39,130 bases of DNA, taken from contig DATJPE010000069.1 in NCBI GenBank assembly GCA_035506535.1, positions 1-39,130 of the forward strand, in the 5' to 3' direction. How positions within the stretch are numbered: position 1 is the first letter of the stretch; every line of letters begins with the position of its first letter. Made by a program: the position numbers and the translations under genes. Source of the DNA: Actinomycetes bacterium. Its GTDB lineage: Bacteria > Actinomycetota > Actinomycetes > DATJPE01. The notes below the pieces were generated by a model that saw nothing but the letters and a program-made list of their open reading frames with translations, was not told the DNA's origin and made no database searches. This document shows positions 16,467 through 24,170 of the stretch, piece by piece.

Positions 16467-18152
16467 TCAGGGCGCCGTCGCCGCCGGCTGGTCGCCCGCA
16501 AGGAGGAGCAGGCCGTACGCCACCGCGTGGCGGTGGCCGAGGCGCCCCGCGACGTCGGCGCGCCCGACGACCGCGCCCGGCACCGCCCGTCGGACCAGGG
16601 TGAGCAGCTCCTCGTCCGCAGCCGCCCCTCCCACGAGCACCAGCTCCGCCGGGCTCGCGTCGAGCGTTCGCAGCGCACGGACGACGTTGTCGACGAGGAC
16701 CCGCTCCTTCGCCCGGATCCGCAACGCCCGCCACTCCGCGGGCGCCATGTCGGCGCCGAAGGCGAGCAGGCCCGCCGGCCCCGGAGCCGCCAGGGATCCG
16801 GTGGCCTCCCGCGCGACCGACTCGTCGGTGAAGGTACGGGAGCCGTCCTCGGCGAGCACGACATGCGGGGCCTCGAGGCGCACGCATGGCCCGCGCTTGA
16901 TCCAGTCGGCGGCGCCGCGAGGCACCCCGAGGTAGGTCGACACAGTGGCCGTGAGCATCTCGCCCGCGCCGGCGGCCACCGCTCGGCGGCCCTCCGGTCC
17001 GATGACGTCCACCGTCCCTCCGCCCAGATCGACGACGGTGGCCCCGGGGTTCGCCCGGGGCGTGGACAGCGCCCCGGCTCGGGCGGCGGCGGGTTCCGAC
17101 GCCACCACGAGGACCTCGGCACCCAGTTCGCCCTCGAGCACCGCACGTGGGTCTCGGGCAGCCGGCTCTGCGTGCAGAGCCGCCACGACGAGCGCGCGAG
17201 CCGTCGACGGCTGGAGACGAAGCGCGGTCGAGGTGGCCAGCTCGCGCAGCTCCACCGCCCAGAGGTCGTCGACGGCCCAGTCCACCTGACCCGGGATCGC
17301 CAGGTGCGCGACCCCGCCGACACCCCTCGTCGCGAGCTCGGCCGGGCTCAGCTCGAAGGCCTCCTCACCGCTGGTGAACGTGACCGCGAGCCGCGGGCCG
17401 GGGCTCGCGGGGTGCGCGTGCGCCCGCACGGCCACCACGGCCCGGCTGGCGTCCTCCAGGGTGCCGGCCACCGCGGCCGCGTCGGCGCGCTCGCCATCAG
17501 GCAGGCCGAGCAGGGCGCTCAGGCGGATCGGGTCGACGAGGTCGCGCAGCGGGTGCCCGGGTGCGCGAACCTCGACCGCCACGAGCGAGGCGCCGGTCAG
17601 GCGGTCGACGTCGACCTCGTCGCAGATGGGCAGCACCGCGGGCAGGCGCGCAGCCACGAGGACCCCCTCGTCGTCGGCCACGAGCACGCCCCTGACGTCG
17701 TCCCCGGCCGCGATGCGCCCGCCGATGAGGTGAGCAGCCGCCTGGAACCCGAAGCCGGAGGGCACGAGGAGGACCACAGGACCCCGGTGAGCGGGTTCCT
17801 GGTCGTCGAGACGTACCGGGGTGCCCACAGCGGTTCCCTGCCCGCCCGGCGTGCTTCCGCGCACGGGCACGACCTCCAAGCGCCCGGTCTGCGGCGCAGC
17901 CCGCGGCAGGCTCACGGTGGCCGTGACCACCGGGCGTTGAGACGTCGCGACCACGGCGTCGACCGGCCGGCCGGTTCGTCGCTCCAACCTCCTGACGAGA
18001 GCGGCCGCGCCCCGCAGCGCCTCGTCGGATCCCTTGTGACCGCGCGTCGGTTGCCGATCCCAAGCGACCGGAGCGGGGGGGCTGGCCGAGGTGTCGGCGA
18101 TCACGACCTCGGTGGTGGTGTTGCCGACGTCGAGGCCCGCGACCAGGCTCAC
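16467..18152 (-). CDS. pduG: Diol dehydratase reactivase, large (ATPase) subunit
   Basis: A 561-residue ATPase of the DdrA/PduG/GdrA family, chaperone-like factors that exchange damaged cobalamin out of B12-dependent diol/glycerol dehydratase. The actin/Hsp70-type motifs are visible: phosphate-1 VAGLDVGNTTTEVVIA at the N-terminus, phosphate-2 VVDLGGGTVDVIG, and the adenosine motif ELVLVGGAAADEE. It is about 50 residues shorter than the enterobacterial protein. The start is a GTG at 18152, 7 bases after the small-subunit stop and placing the ATPase motif three residues in. No gene for the usual small partner (PduH/DdrB) was found in the window, so this ATPase may work alone or with a distant partner. 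Confidence 0.88.
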   Translation of the reverse strand: MSLVAGLDVGNTTTEVVIADTSASPPAPVAWDRQPTRGHKGSDEALRGAAALVRRLERRTGRPVDAVVATSQRPVVTATVSLPRAAPQTGRLEVVPVRGSTPGGQGTAVGTPVRLDDQEPAHRGPVVLLVPSGFGFQAAAHLIGGRIAAGDDVRGVLVADDEGVLVAARLPAVLPICDEVDVDRLTGASLVAVEVRAPGHPLRDLVDPIRLSALLGLPDGERADAAAVAGTLEDASRAVVAVRAHAHPASPGPRLAVTFTSGEEAFELSPAELATRGVGGVAHLAIPGQVDWAVDDLWAVELRELATSTALRLQPSTARALVVAALHAEPAARDPRAVLEGELGAEVLVVASEPAAARAGALSTPRANPGATVVDLGGGTVDVIGPEGRRAVAAGAGEMLTATVSTYLGVPRGAADWIKRGPCVRLEAPHVVLAEDGSRTFTDESVAREATGSLAAPGPAGLLAFGADMAPAEWRALRIRAKERVLVDNVVRALRTLDASPAELVLVGGAAADEELLTLVRRAVPGAVVGRADVAGRLGHRHAVAYGLLLLAGDQPAATAP

Positions 18153-18159
18153 CCGCGGC

Positions 18160-18528
18160 TCACGTCCGCAGCAGCCCGCGGCGGGCGTAGACCTGGGCCG
18201 CCTCGCGGAACAGGGCGGCGTTGCGCACGGCGCCGGAGGCGGCCAGCTGAGCGGCCAGGTCCTCCAGCTCCGCGGCCGAGGAGCGGCGGGGTCGCAGCGC
18301 CTCGTAGAGCGCCAGGACCTGCTCGTCGGGCAGGGCGGCGAGCTCGGCGGCACGGCGGAAGTTCTCCGCCAGCTGGGGATTGCCATGCTCCTCGGCCACG
18401 ACCGCTTGGTGCTCCAGGGTCGCCGGATGGATCCGCAGATCGGTGATGTCGACGTCCCCCGAGCGGATGGACTCCACGGTGATGCCCGCGGGGTCACGCC
18501 CGGAGGCCGCGACCGGACCGGCGCTCAT
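18160..18528 (-). CDS. pduE: Diol/glycerol dehydratase small (gamma) subunit
   Basis: A 122-residue protein matching the PduE/DhaE small subunit of coenzyme-B12-dependent diol dehydratase. The conserved core is IRSGDVDITDLRIHPATLEH, then GNPQLAENFRRAAEL, LALYEALRPRRSS and FREAAQVYARRGLL. It is shorter than the enterobacterial PduE (about 170 residues) because it lacks most of the N-terminal extension. No amphipathic targeting helix is visible in its first 20 residues (MSAGPVAASGRDPAGITVES). The ATG overlaps the stop of the fused large/medium subunit gene (ATGA), so the two are translated in coupled fashion, as expected for subunits of one complex. Confidence 0.92.
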   Translation of the reverse strand: MSAGPVAASGRDPAGITVESIRSGDVDITDLRIHPATLEHQAVVAEEHGNPQLAENFRRAAELAALPDEQVLALYEALRPRRSSAAELEDLAAQLAASGAVRNAALFREAAQVYARRGLLRT

Positions 18529-20768
18529 CGGTCCACCGCCAGCTCCTCAGGTGGTTCGTGGGGGTCGCAGCATGCCCGCTCGATGCCCACGAGCGCCACG
18601 ACCCGGGTGTGGTAGCGGGCCTCGATCGCCTCGTCGGTGTAGGGGTTGCGCGCCGGTTCGGGCGTCGAGCCCTTGGCGTGGCGACCCGCGTTCACGCCGA
18701 GGAGGCGGTACAGCCGCGCGTCGACCACGGGAGCGACGCTGTAGAGCTCGAGGTTGGCCAGCGGGGTGAGGTCGCGTCGGTGGATGAGGGCCGTCCCCTT
18801 CCCCTGCAAGCCGATCCCGATCCCCGAGCCGGCGAGCCGCGCCGCGGTCAAGCCGATGAGGCCGAGGTCGATGGTGTGGTTGACCCGCACCACCCGACCG
18901 CGGCACCCCTCCTCCTCGAGGCCGGCCATCAGCTCACGCAGGACGTCCACCACCGTCAGGCCGGACATGCTGACCCAGATCTCCCGACCGACGGCGGGGG
19001 AGACGCCGATGACCACGTCGCGCGGGTCCGTCCCGACCTGCGCCGGGCCGACGACCGAGAACGCGCCGGATCGAGCGAGCTGCTGCTCGCTTCGCAGGTC
19101 GTCGACCGATCGCTGCTGCCGGATGGCGTCGATCTCGGCCTGCCTCTCGGCACCGGGGACGTAGCCCGTACCCGGGCCGGCGTAGTCGTTGGGGTCGGTG
19201 ACCAGGGACAGCACCGTCATGGCCTCGTCGAAGATGGCCGCGGTCTGGAGGTAGTCACCGGCCACTCTCGCCTTGAGCATGCCGAGCATGCGCTCGGCCT
19301 CCTCCTCGTAGCCCGTCTCGTCCAGTGCCGCGACGACGTCGACCATCGTCAGACCGGTCTCCCGGATCACCCGCGACGCGATCAGGGGCGTCATGAGCTC
19401 CGCGGCGGGGACGTCCTTGGAGCCGGCGGCATCGACCGCCTGCTCGGCCCACTCGTCGGTGAAGTCGGCGAGGCCCAGGTGCCGGTAGACGGCGCGCACG
19501 GCATCGACCGCCCGTCGGCGCAGGGCGGCCACCAGCGGCTCGTCAGCTGTGCGCAAGCCACCGTCCACGCCCCAGTCGCGCTGCATCACGAGGTAGTCGT
19601 CCACATCCTCGGCGTTCCACTGGCTGGGACCGAACATGTTGTCGTAGCGCTGGATGGAGCCGAAGCCGCTGCAGATGTAGTCCGAACCGGCCAGCAGGAT
19701 CGGGAGGGTCCGTGAGGTCCGGCGTACGTCCGACTCGGACATCAGCGCGTCGTTGCCCGTGCACGCCTCCAGGTTGCGAGCCATGACCATCAGGTTCTCG
19801 GCCATCAGGGAGCGGACCCCACCGGGGACCGATCCCGCGACCGCGGCGGAGTCGATCCCGCCGTTCTGCACGCCCTGCGCGCCGATGGCCCTCGCGAGAG
19901 CCACGCACCTGGCCTCGAGGTAGAACATCGAAGCGCCCTCGGCGGCCCCCATCAGCGCCTCCGCCCCACCCCCGGACGTGACGCGCATCTTGACCCCCCG
20001 TGACGCGTAGGCGGACGTCAGGAAGGCTTTCGACCACGGGGTGTCATCGCCGTCGACGAAGACCTGCTCGGTCCCGTACAAGGAGACCGTCTCCGCGTAG
20101 GAGACCAGTCCTCGCATCCCCATCTCGAGCTCCAGGGCCTCCTCGACGGAGCACTGGACGAGCACGCCGGGGGAGCCGACGGCGGCCCCGATGGAGACAG
20201 CGACCGCGTTCGACGGGGCGTCCCCCAGCACGGGGACAGTGGTCTCGACCTCCCGGAAGCCCAGGGCGGCGGCGGTGGCGGCGTCCGCCGCCAGCAGGAG
20301 CGGGTCGTCGGAGCGGTTCGTGACGTGCGCCTGGTTGCTGGGCGTCCGGCGTGCGCGCAGCTTCGCCATCGCCAGGCCGAGCTCCACCGGCCGCAGCAGG
20401 GCGATGCATCTCGCCAGCTTCGCCGGGGTCATGCCGGCCGCGAGGCGGACGATCTCGGCACGCGGGACCCCCGGGTCGACCATCATCCGCGCGAAGGAGA
20501 CCTCGCCCACGGCCATGGCCTCCGCGGCGACGCCGAGGTCGAGCCCGTGCCTCGCGATGAACTCGTCCAGCACGTCGAAGTCGGCCTCGGCCTTGGAGTC
20601 CAGCTCGCTCACGTGGCCGTCGCGCTCGATCACGAGCGACGGTTCCGGATCCTGCGCCGAGGCGAAGGCGACCAGGCCGAGCGCGGGATCCTCGACCGCG
20701 AACCCGTCCAGGTTGACCCGGCTGCGGTCCATGAACCGGAAGCGCCCGATGGGCGCTCGCTCCGTCAC
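18525..20768 (-). CDS. B12-dependent diol dehydratase, fused large + medium subunits
   Basis: A 747-residue protein joining PduC-like (about 1-535) and PduD-like (about 580-735) parts through the helical linker ERQAEIDAIRQQRSVDD. It converts a 1,2-diol to an aldehyde and water with adenosylcobalamin. Substrate/metal ligands of Klebsiella diol dehydratase (Gln141, His143, Glu170, Glu221, Gln296, Asp335, Ser362) are all present with a constant offset of 5: Gln146, His148, Glu175, Glu226, Gln301, Asp340, Ser367. Two other pocket positions differ: Ser301 becomes Asp306 and Gln336 becomes Ala341. The GTG at 20768 overlaps the preceding stop (GTGA). Fusion of the two subunits is known in mycobacteria. 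No N-terminal encapsulation helix is seen, and the usual site for one (PduD N-terminus) is buried in the linker. Confidence 0.92.
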   Translation of the reverse strand: MTERAPIGRFRFMDRSRVNLDGFAVEDPALGLVAFASAQDPEPSLVIERDGHVSELDSKAEADFDVLDEFIARHGLDLGVAAEAMAVGEVSFARMMVDPGVPRAEIVRLAAGMTPAKLARCIALLRPVELGLAMAKLRARRTPSNQAHVTNRSDDPLLLAADAATAAALGFREVETTVPVLGDAPSNAVAVSIGAAVGSPGVLVQCSVEEALELEMGMRGLVSYAETVSLYGTEQVFVDGDDTPWSKAFLTSAYASRGVKMRVTSGGGAEALMGAAEGASMFYLEARCVALARAIGAQGVQNGGIDSAAVAGSVPGGVRSLMAENLMVMARNLEACTGNDALMSESDVRRTSRTLPILLAGSDYICSGFGSIQRYDNMFGPSQWNAEDVDDYLVMQRDWGVDGGLRTADEPLVAALRRRAVDAVRAVYRHLGLADFTDEWAEQAVDAAGSKDVPAAELMTPLIASRVIRETGLTMVDVVAALDETGYEEEAERMLGMLKARVAGDYLQTAAIFDEAMTVLSLVTDPNDYAGPGTGYVPGAERQAEIDAIRQQRSVDDLRSEQQLARSGAFSVVGPAQVGTDPRDVVIGVSPAVGREIWVSMSGLTVVDVLRELMAGLEEEGCRGRVVRVNHTIDLGLIGLTAARLAGSGIGIGLQGKGTALIHRRDLTPLANLELYSVAPVVDARLYRLLGVNAGRHAKGSTPEPARNPYTDEAIEARYHTRVVALVGIERACCDPHEPPEELAVDR

Positions 20769-21202
20769 GCTGCGCCTCCCTCGCCGCGATGCCCGGTGAA
20801 GACCTCCGACGCCGCCGACGCGCAGGCCAGGTCCTCCTCGGCGCTCCCGCCGCTCACACCCACCCCCCCGACCACCCGACCCTCCGACCAGAGCGGCAGG
20901 CCGCCGGCGAAGCACACGTAGCGCCCACCGGCCGCGGCCTGCATCCCGTTGAGCGGCCCTCCGGGCACGACCAGCTCGGCTAGCTCGTGCGTCGCGAGGC
21001 GATGGGCGACCGCGGTGAAGGCCTTGTCCGGTGCCAGGACCGGACCGGCGATCTCGGCGCCGTCCATGCGCTCGAAGGCCACCAGGTGCCCTCCCGCATC
21101 GACGACGGCGGCCGAGACCAGGGCGCCCAGCTGCGCGGCTCGGTCCAGCGCCGCCGCCACCATCCGGCGGGACAGGGCGAGGTCGACCTCGAGACGGCTC
21201 AT
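20765..21202 (-). CDS. GlcG/HbpS-like protein (PduO C-terminal domain family)
   Basis: A 145-residue protein of the haem-degrading/HbpS (GlcG) family, the same fold as the C-terminal domain of PduO. The signature is visible in AVVDAGGHLVAFERMDGA, DKAFTAVAHRLATHELAEL, GGRYVCFAGGLPLW and the glycine-rich end VVGGVGVSGGSAEEDLACA. In PduO this domain sits behind the cobalamin adenosyltransferase domain and binds haem or flavin-like ligands; in diol dehydratase operons free-standing copies are common. The adenosyltransferase part itself is absent. It overlaps both neighbours by four bases (ATGA with the amidase stop, GTGA with the dehydratase start), so it is firmly part of the dehydratase operon. 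Confidence 0.88.
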   Translation of the reverse strand: MSRLEVDLALSRRMVAAALDRAAQLGALVSAAVVDAGGHLVAFERMDGAEIAGPVLAPDKAFTAVAHRLATHELAELVVPGGPLNGMQAAAGGRYVCFAGGLPLWSEGRVVGGVGVSGGSAEEDLACASAASEVFTGHRGEGGAA

Positions 21203-22251
21203 CCCCGACCACCGAGGGCGGCCGCGACGGAGCGAAGGCTTGCATGCGTGCCGGCCATCGCCGCCGCGCCCGTACCGCGGAGGACGTCCTTGGGCACCTT
21301 CGCGACCACCGTGTAGTTGGTGTCGACGACGTTGGCCACCGGGGTGAGCGCGGACTGGGACACAAGCTGGTAGGCATCCATCTCGGAAAGCCCGGTCAGC
21401 TCGCGGACCCACCGGACCATCTCGACATGGGCGATGCGGAACGCGTCCTCCAGCGGGCGGGTCGACCCCGTCGTCATCAGGAACTCATCGCTCTCCAGCC
21501 GGGGCCACGGGGTACTGACCCCTTTGAGCAGGTCGACGACGAAGACGGTGTCCATCGCGCACTCGACCGCGACACCGCAGGTCTCACCCTCCCCCTGCCG
21601 TGCGTGCCCGTCACCGAGGCTCAGCAGCGCTCCCTCGACGTTGACGCCTAGGTAGCAGGTGACGCCGGCGCGCATCTCGGGGGTGTCCATGTTCCCGCCC
21701 CAGTCGCCGGGGGTCAGCGACGACCGAACCTCGCCCAGCGCCGGGGCCACGCCGACGGTCCCGTGCATGGGGTCGAGCGGAAGCTCCGTCGTGAAGGGCG
21801 TGTCCAAGGCCGCGTAGCGGACGACCCGCCGCCCCCGATCGATCTCGTAGAACCAGGTCCGTTCCGGCAGGGCAGCGTGCAGCAGCGAGGTGAAGCGGGT
21901 GCCGGTCAGCGAGCCGAAGAACGGCACCGTGGTGCTCACCCCCGGGCCGTCCCGTGGCTCGATCGAGACGAAGTGGACGGCCAGGGTGTCGCCCGGCTCA
22001 GCACCCTCGACGAAGAACGGTCCGGTCTGGGGGTTGATGAAGCGAGGGTCACAGACCTCGCTGACGAGGTCACTACGTCGGCGCACCCGGCCGGCGAAGC
22101 AGTCCAGGGTGGCGGTGGAGACGACCGTTCCCGGCCTGATCGAAGCGGCGGGCGCCACCCCGCCGAAGGTGAAGACGAGCGAGGAGGGATCGGCCTCGAA
22201 GTCCACCGGGTGCCTGAACAGCTCCGGGGTGGACGTCGGGTGGTCGTTCAT
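21199..22251 (-). CDS. Acetamidase/formamidase family hydrolase
   Basis: A 350-residue protein of the FmdA/AmdA family, zinc-dependent amidases that split formamide, acetamide or similar short amides to the acid and ammonia. Family features are the beta-rich N-terminal half (FINPQTGPFFVEGAEPGDTL, PRDGPGVSTTVPFFG), GTVGVAP, the GGNMDTPEMRAGVTCYLGV stretch, and the metal-site LSLGDGHARQGEGE. The ATG at 22251 is preceded by GAGGAG. Its stop overlaps the GlcG-like start, so it is co-translated with the dehydratase genes. An amidase is not a standard part of RMM or Pdu loci; it may release a diol, an amino alcohol or an acid from an amide brought in by the permease (inference). Confidence 0.88.
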   Translation of the reverse strand: MNDHPTSTPELFRHPVDFEADPSSLVFTFGGVAPAASIRPGTVVSTATLDCFAGRVRRRSDLVSEVCDPRFINPQTGPFFVEGAEPGDTLAVHFVSIEPRDGPGVSTTVPFFGSLTGTRFTSLLHAALPERTWFYEIDRGRRVVRYAALDTPFTTELPLDPMHGTVGVAPALGEVRSSLTPGDWGGNMDTPEMRAGVTCYLGVNVEGALLSLGDGHARQGEGETCGVAVECAMDTVFVVDLLKGVSTPWPRLESDEFLMTTGSTRPLEDAFRIAHVEMVRWVRELTGLSEMDAYQLVSQSALTPVANVVDTNYTVVAKVPKDVLRGTGAAAMAGTHASLRSVAAALGGRG

Positions 22252-22323
22252 CGGGACTCCTCGGAGCAGGCCGACGGGGTGCGACGCCGCCCTGGGCACC
22301 GCACCCCGCGACTCGATGCGGCC

Positions 22324-23925
22324 TCAGACCTCGGCGCGCTCGTGAGTCTCCTCGAAGACGGTCCGGCCGACGGCCTGGTAGGTCTCCGGCCGCTTGGCTC
22401 GAAGCCACAACGCCGCCACGAGGCCGATCACGAAGGTGGCACCGACCATCCACGGGATCAGCTTGTAGAACAGCGATCCGGACGCCCCACCGCCGGCGAA
22501 CGCCAGGTTCGAGATCAGCAGGTAGAGGACGTAGACCATCCCGAGGAAGCCGATGACCGGGATGACCAGCGTCGTCCAGATGTCGCCCGTGTGCGCCTTG
22601 CGGATGTGGAAGTAGCTGATCACGGCCAGGGAGCAGATGGCCATCACGATGAGGATCGCCATCGTGCCCAGCAGGGCCAGGAGGCCGTAGAGGAAGATGT
22701 AGCCCCCGGTCAGCGCGTCGTGCCCGCCCGGCGTCAGCAGGTAGAAGCCGACGGTCAGCACGAGCGTGATCAGGCTCTGCGTGACGGACGCGATGTAGGG
22801 CGTGTGGTGCTTCACGTGCGTGCGACCCAGGCTCGACTGCAAGGCCGGAAGCTCGCGCGAGATCGCGTAGAGGTAGCGCGACGCCGCGTTGTGGAACGCG
22901 AGCGCGCATGCGAACGACCCCGACATGATCAGGAACAGGTAGACGTTCACCACCCAGTGGCCGCCCAGGTTCTTGGCGGCGAGGTCCGTGAACATGCCGA
23001 TCGAGTTGTTGTAAGCCTTGTCGATCGACTGCCGCTGCCCGTTGCCGGCGATGACCATCCAGGAGACGAAGGCGTAGAAAACCCCCAGCGCCACGACCGC
23101 GAACAGCGTGGCTCGTGGCACGATCCGGCGCGGGTTGCGCGACTCCTCGCCGTACACCGCGGTGGTCTCGTAGCCGATCCACGACCAGAAGGCGAAGAAG
23201 ACGCCGATGGCGGCCGCGCCGGCGGGGATCGCAGCGCCCGTCGAGTCCTTCACGGTGGGGATGACACCGCCGCCTGCCGGCAGGCTCTTGAAGGCGTTGA
23301 GCGGGTTGACCGAGGACGGCATCAGGCCGTTCGGCCCGCCGCCCTTGAACAGCACGGACAAAGACAGCGCCGTGAGGAGGACGACCTCGCAGATGAGGAA
23401 GACGCCGAGGATGACGGCGGCGATGTTGATGTCGTAGTAGCCGAAGATGCCGACGACGACGATGCCGATGAGCGCCAGGACGAGCCAGTTCACGTTCCAG
23501 CTGAACCAGGTGTTGAGAGCGTCGTTGGCGAAGTAGGAGAAGATGCCGATCAGCGAGCCCTCGAAGACGACGTAGGCCATGGTGGCCAGCAGGCCGGTGG
23601 CCATCCCCCAGACCTGGCCGAGCCCCTGGCTGACGAAGCCGTAGAACGCTCCCGCGGTCGTGACGTATCGGGCCATGGCCACGTACCCGATGGTGAACAG
23701 CGTGAGCACGACCGTCGCGACGACGAATCCGGCCGGTGCGTAGATGCCGTTGCCGTACCCGACGGCGATGGGGACGTTGCCCGTCATGGCGGTGATGGGG
23801 GCCGCGTTGGCGAGTGCCATGAACAGCACGGCGAAGAGTCCTACCGCTCCCACCTTGAGCGCCCTCGTGGGAGCCACCTTGGGGACGGGGGCGTTCTCGA
23901 ACTCCTCGATGCCGATATCAGCCAT
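22324..23925 (-). CDS. APC-superfamily amino acid/amine permease
   Basis: A 533-residue inner-membrane transporter with about 12-14 hydrophobic segments. It belongs to the APC (amino acid-polyamine-organocation) superfamily: TM1 carries the unwound-helix region (GLFAVLFMALANAAPITAMT, then GNVPIAVGYGNGIYAPAGF), and SWIGYETTAVYGEESRNPRR matches the conserved FxGFE...EE.KNP.R segment after TM6. The ATG at 23925 follows AGAGGTC; a longer frame to 24072 is an artefact of the intergenic region. It is the first gene of the minus-strand operon and faces the BMC operon. RMM loci usually contain such a permease, assumed to import the amine or amino-alcohol substrate. Confidence 0.92.
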   Translation of the reverse strand: MADIGIEEFENAPVPKVAPTRALKVGAVGLFAVLFMALANAAPITAMTGNVPIAVGYGNGIYAPAGFVVATVVLTLFTIGYVAMARYVTTAGAFYGFVSQGLGQVWGMATGLLATMAYVVFEGSLIGIFSYFANDALNTWFSWNVNWLVLALIGIVVVGIFGYYDINIAAVILGVFLICEVVLLTALSLSVLFKGGGPNGLMPSSVNPLNAFKSLPAGGGVIPTVKDSTGAAIPAGAAAIGVFFAFWSWIGYETTAVYGEESRNPRRIVPRATLFAVVALGVFYAFVSWMVIAGNGQRQSIDKAYNNSIGMFTDLAAKNLGGHWVVNVYLFLIMSGSFACALAFHNAASRYLYAISRELPALQSSLGRTHVKHHTPYIASVTQSLITLVLTVGFYLLTPGGHDALTGGYIFLYGLLALLGTMAILIVMAICSLAVISYFHIRKAHTGDIWTTLVIPVIGFLGMVYVLYLLISNLAFAGGGASGSLFYKLIPWMVGATFVIGLVAALWLRAKRPETYQAVGRTVFEETHERAEV

Positions 23926-24170
23926 CAGCGGACCTCTTTCGGTCTGACTCGGTGGTTGAGGACCGCAGGCGCCGTGTATGACCTGGGCCACACGAACGGG
24001 CGAATCGTGGCACCGGAAGGGTCCCTCTTTCAAGCACTTCTCGGGTGTTCGCCGCTGACCCACCGTGGGCATACCGATTCAGACCTTTCTGCTCTTTGGT
24101 CTTCCCAATGGTCTGAAGCAGCCATTACCGTGGTCCGAGTCGGACCGGTCGACGAGGCAGGGTGACCGCC
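23926..24170. promoter_or_regulatory. Divergent control region of the two BMC operons, with AGACC/GGTCT repeats
   Basis: This 245-bp non-coding stretch separates the permease and PLP-enzyme starts and must hold promoters for both operons. TTCAGACC (24078-24085) and GGTCTGAA (24110-24117) form a perfect 8-bp inverted repeat with 24 bases between. Another GGTCT at 24098-24102 pairs with AGACC of the first arm over 12 bases. A further site, GGACC-TCTTTC-GGTCT, overlaps the permease leader (about 23930-23945). GGTCT/AGACC half-sites resemble operators of HutC-type GntR regulators, and such a regulator is encoded at 31.2 kb. Exact -35/-10 elements are not clear. Confidence 0.5.

Noticed and set aside
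21763-24165. 800-codon plus-strand frame opposite the amidase and permease
   Set aside because: Composition is typical of antisense in GC-rich DNA (Asp, Arg, His, Gln runs), it has no domain, and it covers clearly conserved genes on the other strand.
16467-24170. Cobalamin riboswitch for the B12-dependent dehydratase operon
   Set aside because: I looked in the divergent region and between the operon genes for the B12-box type conserved core and saw none; the leader of the permease is too short for a full riboswitch.
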